Of a stretch of DNA of 64,000 nt, positions 41,166-49,706 are shown in pieces; positions within the stretch are counted from its first letter, which is position 1; each line of letters opens with the position of its first letter. The stretch lies in the NCBI RefSeq assembly GCF_022867795.2, contig NZ_CP107006.1, positions 1,240,001 through 1,304,000 of the forward strand, written 5' to 3'. A program made the position numbers and the translations under genes. This DNA comes from Chitinophaga horti (GTDB lineage: Bacteria; Bacteroidota; Bacteroidia; Chitinophagales; Chitinophagaceae). The notes beneath the pieces are model-generated. The model was not told the origin of the DNA. It did no database searches and saw only the letters and a program-made list of their open reading frames with translations.

Positions 41166-44021
41166 TTTCAATAGTTTAGCCAGATCAATACCCTTGCCCA
41201 AAACCGGTTTAAAAATATCCCCGTTCCGTTTGATGCGGGTCATCGCATTTTTGATGTTAAAGTCTTTTAGCTTCAATCCCTTCTTCACTTCCGACCAATC
41301 CAGCGGCATGGATACCGTGGCGCCGGGCTTGGGGCGGAGGGAATAAGCGGCGGCCAGCGTTGCTTTCGCGCGGTTTTGCAGGTAGTCGATGTACAATTTG
41401 CCTTTGCGGTTGCGCGTCATGCGTTCGATGCTGGTGAACTTTGGGAGGCGTTCATTTACCTGCGTAGCGATGATTTTTCCGAGCAGCTGGCATTGGTCGT
41501 AATCGTACTTGGCACCCAGCGGAATATAGATGTGAATGCCCGTAGAGCCGGAGGTTTTGGGATAACCTTCGATGCCCATTTCGTCGAGCACCTGCTTCAC
41601 GGTGAGCGCCGTTTCGATCACCTGTTCAAACGTATTGCCGGTATCCGGATCAAGATCGAGGCAACACCAGTCGGGGTTATCCGGGTTATGGATCGTGCTG
41701 TTCCAGGGGTTCATTTCAATGGCGCCGGTATTGGCCATGTATAACAAGTCGGCCTCGGTTTGCGGCACCATGAAGTTTTTGTCTTCGCCCTCACTCGTCG
41801 TGTATGGGAACTGCTGCACCCAATCCGGTACCTTGCCGGTTACATCCTTCTGGTAAAAACTTTTACCGTTGATGCCGTTCGGGTAGCGGTTCAGCGACTG
41901 TGGCCGGTCAATAAGATATGGCAATATATACTGCGCTACCTGGTAGTAGTAATTCAGCATATCCCGTTTCGTGTAGCCATCATCCGGCCAGTATACTTTA
42001 TCCAGGTTAGAGAAGCTGAGTTCATGGCCCTGAATCTGTCGTACCTGGCTCTTTTCGCTAGGGTTCAGCAACGTTTTGCGATCTGTCTTACCTGCGCCTT
42101 TCACCAGTTTTTTTACCGGGTTCGGCTGCTCGTCCTCCAACACCTCCGCGGTATTCAGCGGGATATCGGCACCTACACTGCTGGCCTTTTTATCCTCCCG
42201 CATGCCCTCAAAACTTGGGTGACGCATCACCCCATCGCTGGTTATTTCGGTGTAGCTTACTTCGCATACCAGCTCGGGCTTCAGCCAGGTAACCGTGGCG
42301 TGTGGCGGATTGGGGCGGAAGCGGGATGGTTTATTTACATCGGGTGTTTCGGTGAAAGGCACTTTCTTCACGATGAGCGGTTTGAAGAGCTGCATCATTT
42401 CTTTCTGTTGCTGCGTGTTGAAACCGGTACCGATCTTACCGGTGTACCTGAGTTGTTTGCCTTCATAAACGCCCACCAGCAGGGAGCTAAACGTCTTTGC
42501 AGAACCTTCGTTATTCGTGAAGCCGCCGATCACTACTTCATGTCGCTTGTTGATCTTCAGTTTCAGCCATTCGCGCGAGCGTTCGCCGGGGTAATACAGA
42601 CTGTCGGCCTTTTTGGCAATAATACCTTCCAGCCCCATCTTCGCCGCCGCTTCGAGGAACTCGGTAGCAGTGGTAGAGAAGCTGTCGCTCAACCGGATGA
42701 TGCTGTCTCTAGGTACCAGCGGGGCCAGTAATGCACGGCGTTCGGTGAGTGGCAGGCCCGTAAGGTCTTTGCCATCCAGCCATAGGAGGTCGAATACGTA
42801 ATAGATCAGCTGCCCGTCTGCCTCGCTGCGCCAGTTCTGCAAATTGCCGAAGTTGGATACGCCTTCATCGTTGATCACACAAATTTCTCCGTCAACAATG
42901 GCATTGATGCCCCAGTCCTCAACGGCGGCATGTACGGGGTAAAATTTATCGTTAAAAGATTTATTATTCCGGGAGATGAGTTCCACCGTTCCTTTGTTGC
43001 TGAGCGCCACCGCGCGGTAGCCGTCCCATTTGATCTCGTACAGCCAGCCTGGTTCGTCGAACGGTTTGTTTACGAGGGTGGCCAGCATGGGGGAGAGCGT
43101 TTTCGGGAACGCTTTCTTCGGTGCTTTCTTCAGATCGGCTGCTGCGGGGGCTTTCGCCGCCGTGGTGCGGGATTTTGGAAGATCGGGGGTGAGGGCTTTA
43201 TCAGCTTTTGCGGTTGCCTTTTTTGCAGCAGCTTTCTTTGATGTTGATGCAGTCGCCTTCTTTGCCGCGGCTTTCTTAGGCGCTGGTGCAGTTGCTTTTT
43301 TGGCAGCGGCCTTCTTAGTTGTTGATGCAGCAGCTTTCTTCGACGTTGATGCAGTGGCCTTCTTAGCCGCAGCTACCTTCTTAGGTGCTAATGCAGCCGC
43401 CTTCTTCGCTGTTGATACACCGCTTTTCTCCCCATAAATCCTGTCACTCGCTTTCTCCACTTCTTCCAACGTTCTATCCGTCACCACCGAGCGTGCCTTC
43501 CGCGTTACATCCGTTTCCTTAGCATATTTATCCCTGTGTTTGATCAGCAACCACGCATTATTCTCGGCATTCTTCAACTTCACCAACGCAAATTCGCCAT
43601 TCAGTTTCTGCCCGTGCAGCGTGAACTTCAGTGAGCCGGACGCCAGCTGTTTCAACAACGCTTTATCGTCTTTCTTTTTATCTCCCGTGCTTTCCAGTGG
43701 TTCGTACGTGCCCTCGTCCCACACGATCACGGTACCCGCGCCGTAGTTGCCTTTCGGGATAATGCCCTCAAAACTCCGGTAATCGAACGGATGGTCTTCC
43801 ACCATCATCGCCAGGCGTTTATCCGTGGGGTTCAACGATGGGCCTTTGGGTACGGCCCAGCTCTTCAGCACGCCTTCCATCTCCAGCCGGAAGTCGTAGT
43901 GCAGCCGGCTCGCATCGTGCTTCTGGACCACGAATCGTAATACACTTTTATTGGGTTTACCGCCCTGGGGCTCGGGAGTGTTCGAAAAACTACGCTTCTT
44001 TTTATACGTTGATAAAGCCAT
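41163..44021 (-). CDS. ligD: Multidomain ATP-dependent DNA ligase LigD
   Basis: A 952-residue protein with three catalytic modules. The N-terminal 3'-phosphoesterase domain covers about 25-175 (VVQKHDASRLHYDFRLEM, EDHPFDY). The ATP-dependent ligase domain has its nucleotidyl Lys at about 331 (YEIKWDGYR), with a C-terminal OB fold. The polymerase/primase domain covers about 670-952 (CCLDLDPDTGN, SGSTGIHIYIPLG). Between the first two lies a Lys/Ala-rich low-complexity linker (about 203-305) of KKAAAKKAT-like repeats, similar to histone H1 tails. It should repair double-strand breaks by end joining with Ku, but no Ku gene is in this window. It is last in a minus-strand run with CorA and the GlxA-type gene. 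Confidence 0.95.
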   Translation of the reverse strand: MALSTYKKKRSFSNTPEPQGGKPNKSVLRFVVQKHDASRLHYDFRLEMEGVLKSWAVPKGPSLNPTDKRLAMMVEDHPFDYRSFEGIIPKGNYGAGTVIVWDEGTYEPLESTGDKKKDDKALLKQLASGSLKFTLHGQKLNGEFALVKLKNAENNAWLLIKHRDKYAKETDVTRKARSVVTDRTLEEVEKASDRIYGEKSGVSTAKKAAALAPKKVAAAKKATASTSKKAAASTTKKAAAKKATAPAPKKAAAKKATASTSKKAAAKKATAKADKALTPDLPKSRTTAAKAPAAADLKKAPKKAFPKTLSPMLATLVNKPFDEPGWLYEIKWDGYRAVALSNKGTVELISRNNKSFNDKFYPVHAAVEDWGINAIVDGEICVINDEGVSNFGNLQNWRSEADGQLIYYVFDLLWLDGKDLTGLPLTERRALLAPLVPRDSIIRLSDSFSTTATEFLEAAAKMGLEGIIAKKADSLYYPGERSREWLKLKINKRHEVVIGGFTNNEGSAKTFSSLLVGVYEGKQLRYTGKIGTGFNTQQQKEMMQLFKPLIVKKVPFTETPDVNKPSRFRPNPPHATVTWLKPELVCEVSYTEITSDGVMRHPSFEGMREDKKASSVGADIPLNTAEVLEDEQPNPVKKLVKGAGKTDRKTLLNPSEKSQVRQIQGHELSFSNLDKVYWPDDGYTKRDMLNYYYQVAQYILPYLIDRPQSLNRYPNGINGKSFYQKDVTGKVPDWVQQFPYTTSEGEDKNFMVPQTEADLLYMANTGAIEMNPWNSTIHNPDNPDWCCLDLDPDTGNTFEQVIETALTVKQVLDEMGIEGYPKTSGSTGIHIYIPLGAKYDYDQCQLLGKIIATQVNERLPKFTSIERMTRNRKGKLYIDYLQNRAKATLAAAYSLRPKPGATVSMPLDWSEVKKGLKLKDFNIKNAMTRIKRNGDIFKPVLGKGIDLAKLLK

Positions 44022-44047
44022 GACAGATGGGTTTTAACATGATGCAA

Positions 44048-44953
44048 TTACAACCACTTATTACGCTTGAACCATAGATAAATAATCACGGTGACGGCCG
44101 CCATCAGCAGCATTACACCGGGGTAACCGAATACCCAACGCAACTCGGGCATAAACTCAAAGTTCATTCCATATACACCGGCAATAAAGGTGAGCGGCAG
44201 GAAAAATACCGAGAAGATGGTGAGTATGCGGATGGTTTCGTTCGTCTTTTGCGAGGAAACATTAAAGTAGATGGCCAGCAGGTGATTCGTATTCTCTGAT
44301 AGCAGGTCGTAAAGGCTTTGCTGCTTTACGTACAGGTCGCGGAGGTCGCGGGTATGCATGTCGTCGCGGCCGGGTGGGTCGAGCCGTTCGATCACATCCT
44401 TGCTCAGCAATAACAGGTGGCGTATCACATCCACTTTACGTTTGATGTAATACAAGCCCTTCAGCATAGGCCCTTTACGGTTCTTTAGGAAAACCTGTTC
44501 TTCATAAAGGTCGATGGAGTGATTCAGCTTCATGCCGGGGGCTTCGAAACTGTTGAGCGCTGCCCGTACGATTTCGATCAATACCTGCAGCGGTGCCGTA
44601 CAGTCACCGTCCTTTACGGCATGCTCGGCAATGTCGTCGAGGGCCGTCCAGCCGTTATAGTGAAGGGTAATAATATAATCTTCGCCGAGAAATATGGCCA
44701 CTTTGTTTGTGAGTTCCTTCACCGTATCGGCCTGTGAACTCGCGTGCTCGCCATCGAAGTGACGGATGATCACGAAGCTGTATTGCTTTTGCTTTTCGAA
44801 TTTAGGAAGATGGTCGGCCTGCAAGGCGTCTTTCATCCAGGCTTTATGCAGCTCGTAAGTTTGGGCAATGGCGCCAAACTCCGGATCGTCCGGGCTGGAA
44901 AGGTCTATCCATGTAAAACCGTGCTGTTCTTTTTCTGCCAAATCCTTGCGCAT
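44048..44953 (-). CDS. corA: CorA-family divalent-metal (magnesium) channel
   Basis: A 301-residue protein with a large cytoplasmic N-terminal domain, a long stalk helix and two C-terminal membrane helices. The family signature loop YGMNFE follows the first helix (FFLPLTFIAGVYGMNF). It transports Mg2+ or related ions. Its relation to the LigD gene 26 bases downstream is positional only. It starts 37 bases after the GlxA-type gene's stop. Confidence 0.92.
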   Translation of the reverse strand: MRKDLAEKEQHGFTWIDLSSPDDPEFGAIAQTYELHKAWMKDALQADHLPKFEKQKQYSFVIIRHFDGEHASSQADTVKELTNKVAIFLGEDYIITLHYNGWTALDDIAEHAVKDGDCTAPLQVLIEIVRAALNSFEAPGMKLNHSIDLYEEQVFLKNRKGPMLKGLYYIKRKVDVIRHLLLLSKDVIERLDPPGRDDMHTRDLRDLYVKQQSLYDLLSENTNHLLAIYFNVSSQKTNETIRILTIFSVFFLPLTFIAGVYGMNFEFMPELRWVFGYPGVMLLMAAVTVIIYLWFKRNKWL

Positions 44954-44983
44954 GCAGGTTCCGGTACAAAAAGAACACCATAA

Positions 44984-45002
44984 ATCGCCGCTATACGGCG
45001 AT
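44984..45002 (-). terminator. Weak terminator-like hairpin at the end of the GlxA-type gene
   Basis: ATCGCCG / CGGCGAT is a 7-bp stem with a 5-base loop that overlaps the stop codon. On the minus strand a short T run appears only about 10 bases further on, so readthrough into corA is likely. Confidence 0.4.
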
Positions 45003-45971
45003 CTGCCGGTTGTATTTGGCGCGGTACTGTACGGGAGACAAGCCCGTAAGGCGTTTGAAGGTAATGCGGAAGGCTTTGGGATCGGTGTAGCCCACTTTAT
45101 ACATCACTTCGTTTACATTTTCGCGGGTGCTTTCCAGGCTCAGTTTGGCAGCTTCTATTTTCACACGCTGTATATATTCCACCACAGTATTGGAGGTTGC
45201 TTTCTTAAACCGTCTCTCCAGGTTACGGCGGCCCAGCGCAAAGGCAGCTGCCAGCTGGTCAACGGTGATCCGCTCGGTGAAATTCTTTTCTATAAACTCC
45301 TGCGCCTTTTTGATGGGTTCATCTTCATGCTCTTTTTGCCCGTTAAAGATGATGAAGGGCGACTGGCTGCTACGATCAATGTCTATCTCGAATATTTTGG
45401 ACGACAACAGCGCCATATCACGACCGGCATACTTTTCTACGAGATACAGGATCAGGTTAAGGGAAGAATAAGCACCGCCACTGGTATAAATGCCGCTCTC
45501 GTCGGTGAGTATTTTATACGGCTGCAACTTCACTTCCGGGAACAACTCCCTGAACTCGGCAGCCGCCAGCCAGTGTGTAGTACAACATTTTCCATTCAGC
45601 AAGCCGGTAGAAGCCAGTATGAACGCCCCGATGCACAGCGATACCACTTCGGCCCCGCTTGCATATTGCCGAACGATCCAGGGAACAAAGGCTTCATTCT
45701 GCGTGATGATCTCCCGCATATCGCCGTGCGTAGCCGGTATCACGACCATATCGGCCCGCAATGGATCGGTAATCGACAGTTCAGGTTTGATGGTAAACAG
45801 TCCATTGCCCAGGCGCACTTCCGGTTGCAGGCCCACCAGCCTCACCTGGAATAGCGGCGGCTTGCCTGCGCGCTCCACGGCCTCGTTCACCTTGGTAAAC
45901 ATCTTGTGGGTGGCTTCTATATTGCTCAGGCTTGTTTCGCCCTGGGGGATGATGATGGCAATCTGTTTCAT
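44991..45971 (-). CDS. GlxA-type regulator: DJ-1/PfpI domain plus AraC helix-turn-helix
   Basis: 326 residues. The N-terminal DJ-1/PfpI-like domain is at about 1-190. VVSLCIGAFILASTGLLNGK carries the nucleophile-elbow Cys, so the site is kept. The C-terminal AraC domain at about 220-320 has two HTH motifs (ITVDQLAAAFALGRRNLERRFKK, in part, and VNEVMYKVGYTDPKAFRITF). Such regulators respond to small metabolites. The effector is unknown. A strong promoter ends only 5 bases before the ATG, so the message may be leaderless. It is first in the minus-strand run with corA and ligD. Confidence 0.9.
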   Translation of the reverse strand: MKQIAIIIPQGETSLSNIEATHKMFTKVNEAVERAGKPPLFQVRLVGLQPEVRLGNGLFTIKPELSITDPLRADMVVIPATHGDMREIITQNEAFVPWIVRQYASGAEVVSLCIGAFILASTGLLNGKCCTTHWLAAAEFRELFPEVKLQPYKILTDESGIYTSGGAYSSLNLILYLVEKYAGRDMALLSSKIFEIDIDRSSQSPFIIFNGQKEHEDEPIKKAQEFIEKNFTERITVDQLAAAFALGRRNLERRFKKATSNTVVEYIQRVKIEAAKLSLESTRENVNEVMYKVGYTDPKAFRITFKRLTGLSPVQYRAKYNRQIAV

Positions 45972-45976
45972 ACCTT

Positions 45977-46007
45977 CAAAACTAGTGGAAGTTGCTGTCG
46001 CGATCAA
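45977..46007 (-). promoter_or_regulatory. Promoter of the GlxA-type gene, leaderless layout
   Basis: Read on the minus strand, TTG (complement of 46005-46007), 20 bases, then TAGTTTTG (complement of 45977-45984) fits the Bacteroidota consensus. The start codon's first base is at 45971, about where transcription should begin. Confidence 0.6.
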
Positions 46008-46045
46008 CCCCTCAAAATGGCGTAATTACCACCCCGGCCACAACG

Positions 46046-46073
46046 AAAAAAAGGACCGCCCGCAGGCAGTCCT
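46046..46073 (-). terminator. Terminator after the VOC/PhnB-like gene (minus strand)
   Basis: On the minus strand, AGGACTGCC / GGCGGTCCT forms a stem with one internal mismatch and a TGCG loop, followed by seven T residues. Confidence 0.8.
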
Positions 46074-46092
46074 CTATCGGTTAAGCTGGCGG

Positions 46093-46509
46093 TTACGCTT
46101 TTGTACCAAGACAGTTCACCATCCATTTAATGCCGAATTTATCGGTAAAGTCTCCGAAGATGTCGCCCCATGGCGCTTGTTGAAACGGCTCGTGCACCTC
46201 ACCGCCGGCCGACAGCCCATCGAACAGGCGGCGGCATTCGGTTTCGTCATCGCCGCCCAGGCAAACAAATACGGTGTTGCCGTGTATCGCTTTTTCGACA
46301 CCACCAGGGAAATCGCTGCCCATCAACATGCTGCCATCGCCGATCGGCAGACTGATATGCATGATCTCATCTTCAACGCCGGGGCAGGCTTCGGGCAGAT
46401 CTCCAAACCGGATCACGGATACAAATTCTCCACCGAATACCGACTTGTAAAAGTCGAATGCCGCCCGGCAGGTGCCTTTGAAATTCAGATAAGGATTTAC
46501 GCCTAACAT
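46093..46509 (-). CDS. VOC-superfamily protein, PhnB-like
   Basis: A 138-residue protein with two beta-alpha-beta-beta-beta repeats: an opening NPYLNFKGTCRAAFDFYKSVFGG, given in part, then IMHISLPIGDGSMLMGSD, and the C-terminal APWGDIFGDFTDKFGIKWMVN. This is the PhnB-like/3-demethylubiquinone-methyltransferase-like branch with no assigned chemistry. I chose the ATG at 46509 (MLGVNPYL). TAAGTTTG on the minus strand at 46540-46547 is a good -7 box. Confidence 0.88.
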   Translation of the reverse strand: MLGVNPYLNFKGTCRAAFDFYKSVFGGEFVSVIRFGDLPEACPGVEDEIMHISLPIGDGSMLMGSDFPGGVEKAIHGNTVFVCLGGDDETECRRLFDGLSAGGEVHEPFQQAPWGDIFGDFTDKFGIKWMVNCLGTKA

Positions 46510-46539
46510 GGTCTTTTCTTTTTGAGGTGAATGATACCT

Positions 46540-46547
46540 CAAACTTA
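46540..46547 (-). promoter_or_regulatory. -7 box for the PhnB-like gene
   Basis: The minus strand reads TAAGTTTG, an exact TAnnTTTG match, 30 bases before the ATG. TTG elements about 16-19 bases further up are candidates for -33. Confidence 0.45.
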
Positions 46548-46623
46548 CAGCTATCCAACACAACAACTGGTGGGCTACTGAGACAAAATGGGGGCAGATT
46601 GCGACATTTGTTTCAAATCAAAA

Positions 46624-46643
46624 GCCGGGGCGTAAACCCCGGC
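46624..46643 (-). terminator. Hairpin after the DinB-like gene (minus strand)
   Basis: GCCGGGG / CCCCGGC forms a perfect 7-bp stem with a 6-base loop. The minus strand then reads TTTTGATTT, a moderate T run. Confidence 0.6.
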
Positions 46644-46651
46644 CCTCAACA

Positions 46652-47167
46652 TTATCCACGTTCCCAGAAGGGAGTTGGTTCAATGCCCAATGCGCGTAAG
46701 TACACGTATCCTTGCCCGCGGTGATGGATCTCGTTTTCCAGCAGGTAATGGAAAGTACCGATGTTTGTATTCTCATACATGCCAAACGCTTTTTCTACCT
46801 GTTGCCAGCGCTCAGGAGCAATCTGCGGAAAGTACTGCTCGATGTCGGCTGTCACTTCGTCCCACAAGGCCAGCAGGTCAGCTTTGGTGTTAATGCCACC
46901 ACGCGCCTCATCCATGTAACGAGGTATGCCGGGGCCGTAGCTCCAGTTGCCGGTAGCCAGTCCTCTCACGCCGCCTTGTGCCAGGTCGGTCATTTCCAGG
47001 GCCAGCATCGCAAACGGGCGCATGCCGCCGATGGAAAATTCAAACAATTCCTTTTCGGGAAAGTTTTCAATAATGCGGCGCGACAGGCCACGGTGGCCTT
47101 GCCAGTGGGCTTTTAATGCTTCAGGGGTAATAACAGATGCTGCGGATTCAATGATGTTGTTTGCCAT
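46652..47167 (-). CDS. DinB-family (YfiT-like) four-helix protein
   Basis: A 171-residue cytoplasmic protein. The DinB pattern of a long four-helix bundle with spaced His residues is visible: HWQGHRGLSRRIIENF near the N-terminus and HYLLENEIHHRGQGYVYLRALG near the C-terminus, given in part. The HxxxH-type ligands would bind a metal. Members are thiol-dependent transferases or stress proteins, and the activity here is unknown. The gene is followed by a hairpin. Confidence 0.88.
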   Translation of the reverse strand: MANNIIESAASVITPEALKAHWQGHRGLSRRIIENFPEKELFEFSIGGMRPFAMLALEMTDLAQGGVRGLATGNWSYGPGIPRYMDEARGGINTKADLLALWDEVTADIEQYFPQIAPERWQQVEKAFGMYENTNIGTFHYLLENEIHHRGQGYVYLRALGIEPTPFWERG

Positions 47168-47461
47168 GGTTTAAGTGTTTTTGTTTGACAATACAAAGCA
47201 ACGACGGGGCAGTGACAACCTTATGTCAGTAGCGTAAAAAAAGTTTTAACGCCGTATCATGATAGTATTCGACCTGAACGTGTACGCGTTTCCCGTGCTA
47301 AAAACGGAACTTCGGGAAACAAGATCTTCTCATCAAACGCTAACGCAAATGCGTTAATCATATGTAGAGTGTCTTTACAATTGGTTAGAGCAATCAGAAA
47401 ATTGGTCCCCAGGTTTCAACCGGGGGAATCCTTCTTCCTCCATCATCCAAAATCTATTACT
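47168..47461. other. Intergenic region with a palindrome and a tRNA-like stretch
   Basis: TAACGCA-AA-TGCGTTA at 47341-47356 is a perfect 7-bp dyad that could be an operator. At 47380-47441 the words TTGGTTAGAGCA and AATCC-TTC resemble a D-arm and a T-arm end of a tRNA. A CCCC-A-GGTT hairpin sits between them, and no proper cloverleaf forms. No convincing gene is present. Confidence 0.35.
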
Positions 47462-47563
47462 ATGAAAGAAAAAAGTTTGAGACTGTGTACCGAAACGCTT
47501 TACTGGATTACAATGGGCTGCCTGTTCACGGCTGGGTACCTCCTGGTGTCGGGTCATTTTTGA
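47462..47563 (+). CDS. Possible 33-residue membrane peptide
   Basis: A short frame from ATG at 47462 encodes a basic start (MKEKSLRLCTETLYW) and one hydrophobic helix ending YLLVSGHF. It overlaps the 3' end of the minus-strand AraC gene by 38 bases. Only the composition supports it, so it may be chance. Confidence 0.25.
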   Translation: MKEKSLRLCTETLYWITMGCLFTAGYLLVSGHF

Positions 47564-48449
47564 ACGCCTGCGGCGATACCTTAAATTTCTTGCGGAATAA
47601 CCTTGTAAAGTGGCTCCCCGAAGAGTAGCCGAGCGAGTAAGCAATATCTGCCACAGATTGTTCACCATGTATCAGCATTTCCCTGGCCCGCTCCAGCTTG
47701 CGGTGTTGCAGGTAACTGTAGTAACTCTGTTTATACAACTTCACGAACATCGCTTTAAACTTCGAGGGACTCACGCCAATGCTGGCGGCCGCATCGGCGA
47801 TGCGCGGACTGGGACGGGTAAAGTCCTGCAGTAAGTCATTTACCAGTTGAATAAGCCTTTGCACTTCCGGTTTTTGCGTACTGCGTATGGGCTGTTGGGT
47901 AGCGGGCAACGATTGGGCGAGCAATTGCTGTATAATGCCTTTTATATAGAAGAAGTCGGCGCTGTTGTTGTGCAGGTGACGTTCCAGGTAATAGATCGTG
48001 TCCAGCTGATCGGGAGCCAGCGCAAACAAGGTAGGGGCCTGGTCGCCGGTAACGCGAAGGGATTGGAGATAGGAGGGTGTCATTACCGCCGCCAGCAGGA
48101 TGAGTGTTTGTCCTGCATCTAATGCAATATCCAATAAGGTGTTCGTGAAGAAAGCCGCATATCTCGTCATTTGCCCCAATGGCGTTTTTTTACCGGCGAT
48201 AGTGAAGTATATGGCGGCCTGGTGGCCGGTGAAGCCGATCAGGCTAAGCGATTGTGTGCTGTTGTGGCGAAGTATTAAAGGCCGGGAGGCTTTATAGCGG
48301 AGGTATACTACCGCCATGTCTGCGTCTATACGCCAGTGTTTGCAGTAGCTATCGCCCGTATCTTCCTTGCTCAGATCTACCGGCTCCGTGGTGTCTAATA
48401 ACCATGAGATGTTCACTACGATCCTGTCGGGGGTATCGCTTTTCTCCAT
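47526..48449 (-). CDS. AraC-family transcriptional regulator
   Basis: A 307-residue protein. The C-terminal AraC domain at about 200-300 has both helix-turn-helix motifs: IADAAASIGVSPSKFKAMF and VADIAYSLGYSSGSHFTRLF. The N-terminal 190 residues have no family I can name. A CKHWRIDADMAVVYLRY region resembles the start of the next regulator, so the two are probably tandem paralogs. The sensing role of the N-terminal part is unknown. It starts 21 bases after the other AraC gene's stop. Confidence 0.88.
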   Translation of the reverse strand: MEKSDTPDRIVVNISWLLDTTEPVDLSKEDTGDSYCKHWRIDADMAVVYLRYKASRPLILRHNSTQSLSLIGFTGHQAAIYFTIAGKKTPLGQMTRYAAFFTNTLLDIALDAGQTLILLAAVMTPSYLQSLRVTGDQAPTLFALAPDQLDTIYYLERHLHNNSADFFYIKGIIQQLLAQSLPATQQPIRSTQKPEVQRLIQLVNDLLQDFTRPSPRIADAAASIGVSPSKFKAMFVKLYKQSYYSYLQHRKLERAREMLIHGEQSVADIAYSLGYSSGSHFTRLFRKKFKVSPQAFKNDPTPGGTQP

Positions 48450-48470
48450 ATAGATTGATTAATGCAGTGT

Positions 48471-49403
48471 CTATACCAAACCTTCAAATTGCCGTTGGTA
48501 TTCCTTCGGGGATATGTTAAAACATTCTTTGAACAGCCGGGCGAAGTGGCCGGCGTTCCTGTAGCCCAGGTCATGCACGATGGTGGTGATGTTCATATTT
48601 GCCAACCGGAACATTTCCTTTGCTTTTAATAACCGGATGCGTTGATGATACTTGTGATACGTTGTATGATAGATAACGCGGAATAACTTTTTGAACTTGG
48701 TAAGGCACATACATGCGCGGCGGGCGGCTTCTTCCAATGGAGGAACGTCTTCATCGGTATTAGCCGCGATCGCATCATTTACTTCGATAAGCCTGCAGGC
48801 GCCGCTCAGCGAACGGTTACTGAAGATGGGCGCCGGATCGATCAGTTCATTGATGAAGAGGGAAAGCAGTTCATACGTACAGCTGCGGAGTTTGTGGAGG
48901 TCGGCCGTTTCCTGCAGGGCAAGAAGTGGTATTTTCATGAGCGCCTGCAGCATCCGGAGGTTGATAGACATCATACCCCTGAACCCCGATGGTTGCAGCA
49001 TCTTCTTCAATCCCGCCATCTCGTGGCTGCTGTCGTTGGAGTTCGTAAAATAGTGACCGAATACCGCCGGCCCAATGATCAGTTGCAGGCTGTGCGGGGC
49101 CAGTGATGCAATGCTGCCGGACATCCCATAATATACCCGGTAAATGCCTGTCGCATCGCGCGATTCCGATAAATCGAAATAAAGGCAGTAAGCCGATGAT
49201 GGCGGATCGGTAAAGGTGTGGTATTGTTTTACACCACAGTTATAAATCACGTCGATGCCATCTTCCAGCGTCCAGTGTTTAAGGCATCCGTCGGCCAGGT
49301 GTACAGGGAGTGATTTATCCGGATGTTTTTCGCCGGATGGCGTATAACTATATATCCACAAGTCTTCGAACGTGAGCTTGTCCTCAAAAATGACTTCAGC
49401 CAT
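48471..49403 (-). CDS. AraC-family transcriptional regulator, paralog of its neighbour
   Basis: A 310-residue protein. The C-terminal AraC domain at about 215-305 has HTH motifs around EEAARRACMCLTKFKKLF and ITTIVHDLGYRNAGHFARLF, ending SPKEYQRQFEG. The N-terminal part includes CLKHWTLEDGIDVIYN, like the neighbouring regulator. It is divergent from the MATE exporter gene at 49707, so either regulator may control that exporter. This is positional inference. Confidence 0.88.
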   Translation of the reverse strand: MAEVIFEDKLTFEDLWIYSYTPSGEKHPDKSLPVHLADGCLKHWTLEDGIDVIYNCGVKQYHTFTDPPSSAYCLYFDLSESRDATGIYRVYYGMSGSIASLAPHSLQLIIGPAVFGHYFTNSNDSSHEMAGLKKMLQPSGFRGMMSINLRMLQALMKIPLLALQETADLHKLRSCTYELLSLFINELIDPAPIFSNRSLSGACRLIEVNDAIAANTDEDVPPLEEAARRACMCLTKFKKLFRVIYHTTYHKYHQRIRLLKAKEMFRLANMNITTIVHDLGYRNAGHFARLFKECFNISPKEYQRQFEGLV

Positions 49404-49706
49404 AGGGTGCTGTTTAGCGTGACGGTTTAAAAGTGCTCGGTATTAAAGAAGGGCTCTCGGATTGTGTCTGTCGGATGATGCGTTAGTGTTCTTTGTATCT
49501 GTTTAGTCTTATAACAGGCTGAGGCTTAGTATTGTTTAAAGAGCGGACGTTTTCTGAAACAAATATAAAGGTATACGGCGAAGCTGTTTTAAATCGCTTC
49601 AAAAATAAGTCTGATTGTGACGGATTAGTGTCGTTTTCTACAACATTTGCCGCTATCTTGTACAATCAACAATCCGGATGGTCTGATATTTGGGCCACAA
49701 CGCTGT
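49404..49706. other. Divergent region between AraC and MATE genes, 303 bp
   Basis: On the minus strand TATATTTG at 49560-49567 is a good -7 box for the AraC pair, which would have a leader of about 150 bases. On the plus strand GATATTTG lies about 16 bases before the MATE ATG (one mismatch). I see no other feature. Confidence 0.4.
49560..49567 (-). promoter_or_regulatory. -7 box for the AraC regulator pair
   Basis: The minus strand reads TATATTTG, an exact consensus match, about 157 bases before the start codon at 49403. No clear -33 partner is seen. Confidence 0.4.

Noticed and set aside
41760..42731. 323-codon plus-strand frame opposite ligD
   Set aside because: The ligase frame has catalytic motifs throughout. 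The opposite frame has none.
43200..43400. Possible tandem DNA repeat or CRISPR-like array
   Set aside because: The repetition is the codon-level Lys/Ala repeat in LigD, with uneven unit lengths and no spacer pattern.
44868..45854. 328-codon plus-strand frame opposite the GlxA-type gene
   Set aside because: It overlaps two well-supported minus-strand genes and has no recognisable domain.
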